The translations under genes and the position numbers were made by a program. A DNA stretch of 30,669 bases from an uncultured Psychrobacillus sp. (lineage in GTDB: Bacteria; Bacillota; Bacilli; Bacillales_A; Planococcaceae): assembly GCA_934234185.1 (NCBI GenBank), contig CAKQHO010000032.1:1-30669 (forward strand), written 5' to 3'. Below are positions 28,910 through 30,669 of the stretch, piece after piece. How positions within the stretch are numbered: the stretch's first letter is position 1; the number at the start of each line of letters is the position of its first letter. The notes under the pieces are model-generated. The model had not been told where the DNA came from, searched no databases, and worked only from the letters and a program-made list of their open reading frames with translations.

Positions 28910-30538
28910 CTATTTTAACAACTGTAAAGCTTTTACGAACATCTTAGCCGCTTGTGCGCGAGTAGCAGTATCATTTGGCAGATACTTCCCATTATTACCT
29001 GTTGCAATCTCAAGTGTATAAACTAAGGTAATAGCGTTTTTCGTTTCTTGATTATAGTTATTTATATCTGTAAAAGGTGCTTCTTTTAACGGAGAGTATG
29101 GTTTTTCTGTTACTAGCTCATATGAGCGTAGAAGCATTAACGCCAGCTGTCCTCTCGTTACTGGTTTACTCGGATTGAATTTACCTTTATCCCCTTTAAC
29201 AATCCCAAACTGGTAGGCAGCTGCAATTGCTTCCTGCGTTTCTTTTGAATAGCCCTGTATATCAGTAAATGGCGCTGCCTCTGTCGCTTTTAAGTCTAAT
29301 GCCTTCACAAGAATGGAAGCAGCTTGAGCTCGAGTTAGCTGGTTATTTGGTTTAAAGGTGCCATCCTCGTAGCCACCCACTATTCCAGAAGCAGCGGCCA
29401 TTTCAATATATTCCTTTGAACCGTGCTTTTCAATATCTGTAAATGTTTGTTTTACACCTGCTGAAATAGATACAGAAGGATTGTTTTTGCTTATGTTCCC
29501 ATCTTCATCAAGTGCAGCTACACTAAACAAATAAGCCTGATACGGGTTCACATTTTTCACTTGAAAAGTGGTTGTTTCCCCAGGAACCTCTCCTATTTTC
29601 GTATTACCACTGTAAATAGCATAGCCAGTCACTTTTTTATCATCATTAGCAGCCTTCCAGGATAATGTTATGGCAGACTTTTGCACAGCTGCTGTTAATA
29701 TATTTTTTTTAATCCATGGCTGGTCTTTTGCAAGCTGTTCCTTGAACTGATTTGCAACTACTTGATATCCGGCTTCGCTTAAATGAATATTTTGTGGATT
29801 TGGCAAATAAGCAGTAGCATTTGCAGCTATTTGATACTGAGTGGCTACATATTTCGCTGTTGTGCCTTCTATTCCTCTTTGAATTGCATTATTTAAATAA
29901 GCTAGCAATTGCTCCGCTTGCTTTTGATTCTCTCCTGAAAGGAAAGGAAATGGATTATAGTACCCCATTACGTACACATGAACGTCTGGATTTAAAGCAT
30001 AAATTTCCTTTAGTATTGCTTGCGTATTAGTCCCAGCTTTCTGCAGTCCTGCACTAATTGACAGCAAGTCATAAGAAAGAGCCCCTGTTTCCCTATCAAT
30101 TTTAATAGAAGGGAGCACATCATTAGCTCCAGCGGAAAGTGTAATAACATCTGCATTTTTAATTGAATCTCTCAAGTTAGCAGACTTGGACAGATCACCA
30201 ATTCCTACAATCGGCTTTGTTAAATCATTTTTTTTTATATCATTTAATACATCTTGTGTAGAATACCCTGGGTATGTGAATCCCTTATTAAATGCTTGTA
30301 GTGTCCCTTCCTCCTTTAAGGAAGCAGCCATAAAATCAGAATAGCCATTCCCTAGTTCATTTTGCGGGGTAATCCCAGCTGCTAAAGAGTCTCCTAAGGC
30401 TAAGTAATTTATAGGACTTGCCCATGTTGGAATACTCTTGTCCACACTAGCCGCTAGTGAATAAAGCGGCATACCAGCCACTTGAAGTATTAGCCCTATA
30501 ATTAAAAATAGTTGAATCTTTTTCAAAAATTTCTTCAT
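28910..30538 (-). CDS. Secreted SGNH/GDSL hydrolase with FN3 and three SLH domains
   Basis: 542 residues. Signal peptide (about 1-30, ending SLAA). SGNH domain about 42-272: block I 'LALGDSLAAG' with nucleophile Ser51, 'SAGANDV' (134-140, block III Gly-x-Asn-Asp) and His252 in NIHLSEAGY. The residue three before His, normally the acidic DxxH member, is Gln249. A fibronectin type III domain follows at about 282-362. Three SLH repeats begin at about 365, 424 and 488, each starting with FTDI and holding TRAQ/TRGQ motifs; they bind the protein to pyruvylated wall polymer. Probably a wall-attached esterase or lipase. GGGGAGG lies 7 bases before the ATG. Confidence 0.9.
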   Translation of the reverse strand: MKKFLKKIQLFLIIGLILQVAGMPLYSLAASVDKSIPTWASPINYLALGDSLAAGITPQNELGNGYSDFMAASLKEEGTLQAFNKGFTYPGYSTQDVLNDIKKNDLTKPIVGIGDLSKSANLRDSIKNADVITLSAGANDVLPSIKIDRETGALSYDLLSISAGLQKAGTNTQAILKEIYALNPDVHVYVMGYYNPFPFLSGENQKQAEQLLAYLNNAIQRGIEGTTAKYVATQYQIAANATAYLPNPQNIHLSEAGYQVVANQFKEQLAKDQPWIKKNILTAAVQKSAITLSWKAANDDKKVTGYAIYSGNTKIGEVPGETTTFQVKNVNPYQAYLFSVAALDEDGNISKNNPSVSISAGVKQTFTDIEKHGSKEYIEMAAASGIVGGYEDGTFKPNNQLTRAQAASILVKALDLKATEAAPFTDIQGYSKETQEAIAAAYQFGIVKGDKGKFNPSKPVTRGQLALMLLRSYELVTEKPYSPLKEAPFTDINNYNQETKNAITLVYTLEIATGNNGKYLPNDTATRAQAAKMFVKALQLLK

Positions 30539-30626
30539 TCTCTTTCCTCCCCATTAACTAATTTTTTGTTTCCCTTAACCATGTTACTTTTTACAAATCA
30601 TATTTATTACAAAACCCTAATAGTAG

Positions 30627-30665
30627 ACAAAAAAGACCTGGCACAAAAAATTTATGCAAGGTCTT
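30627..30665 (-). terminator. Terminator of a gene beyond the right edge
   Basis: Minus-strand AAGACCTTGC / GTGCCAGGTCTT hairpin with a U-rich loop followed by UUUUG. The gene it ends starts outside this window. Confidence 0.75.
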
Positions 30666-30669
30666 GTTA

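Noticed and set aside
1..30669. CRISPR, IS elements, prophage, tRNA genes
   Set aside because: No regularly spaced repeats, transposase or integrase motifs, or cloverleaf-like sequences were seen; a tRNA scan was by eye only.

Overview
The window reads as core chromosome of a low-GC, endospore-forming Gram-positive bacterium, most likely Bacillaceae/Planococcaceae (a Psychrobacillus, Sporosarcina or Lysinibacillus type of genome). The basis is AGGAGG-type ribosome binding sites with frequent TTG starts, lipoproteins with short Bacillus-like signals, SLH cell-wall anchoring, a KatX-type spore catalase, and the gene order yeaC-yeaD-yebA-guaA-pbuG, which I recall from Bacillus subtilis. Almost every gene is on the minus strand, so transcription runs right to left. 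The only convincing plus-strand gene is tatA.

Left part (1-7240). The first ~330 bases hold two tandem strong promoters and the leader of an rRNA operon reading leftward out of the window. Next come a GNAT acetyltransferase and the guanine/hypoxanthine permease PbuG. PbuG sits behind a guanine-type riboswitch, an attenuator and a probable PurR box pair. Two lipoprotein genes, a 49-codon basic protein gene and an N-terminally broken peptide-ABC permease follow. guaA is preceded by a second guanine-type riboswitch with two tandem hairpins. So the genes for guanine uptake and GMP synthesis both carry guanine aptamers.

Middle (7220-18110). yeaC/yeaD/yebA (MoxR ATPase, DUF58, transglutaminase-like membrane protein) form a tight translationally coupled operon. 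pncB-nadE is a two-gene NAD salvage operon. A membrane-anchored quinohaemoprotein alcohol dehydrogenase stands alone. It carries an Asp-x-Asp active-site signature that in this superfamily marks lanthanide-dependent enzymes, and it is the most unusual gene here. An unassigned fold-type-I aminotransferase follows.

Right part (18111-30669). Housekeeping and stress genes: exodeoxyribonuclease III, an NAD-type SDR, a HAD phosphatase, an ATP-grasp protein, the spore catalase katX with a possible sigma-F promoter, a permuted NlpC/P60-like hypothetical, tatA, and the haem enzyme HemY/CgoX. Then comes a compact kynU-kynA-kynB operon (tryptophan to anthranilate) behind a good sigma-A promoter, and a secreted SGNH hydrolase with an FN3 domain and three SLH repeats. 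I found no mobile element, CRISPR array, tRNA or prophage. No multi-gene unknown system is evident. The best candidates for novelty are the DxD quinohaemoprotein, the riboswitch architecture at guaA, the small basic protein and the SGNH-FN3-SLH protein with an atypical catalytic block.
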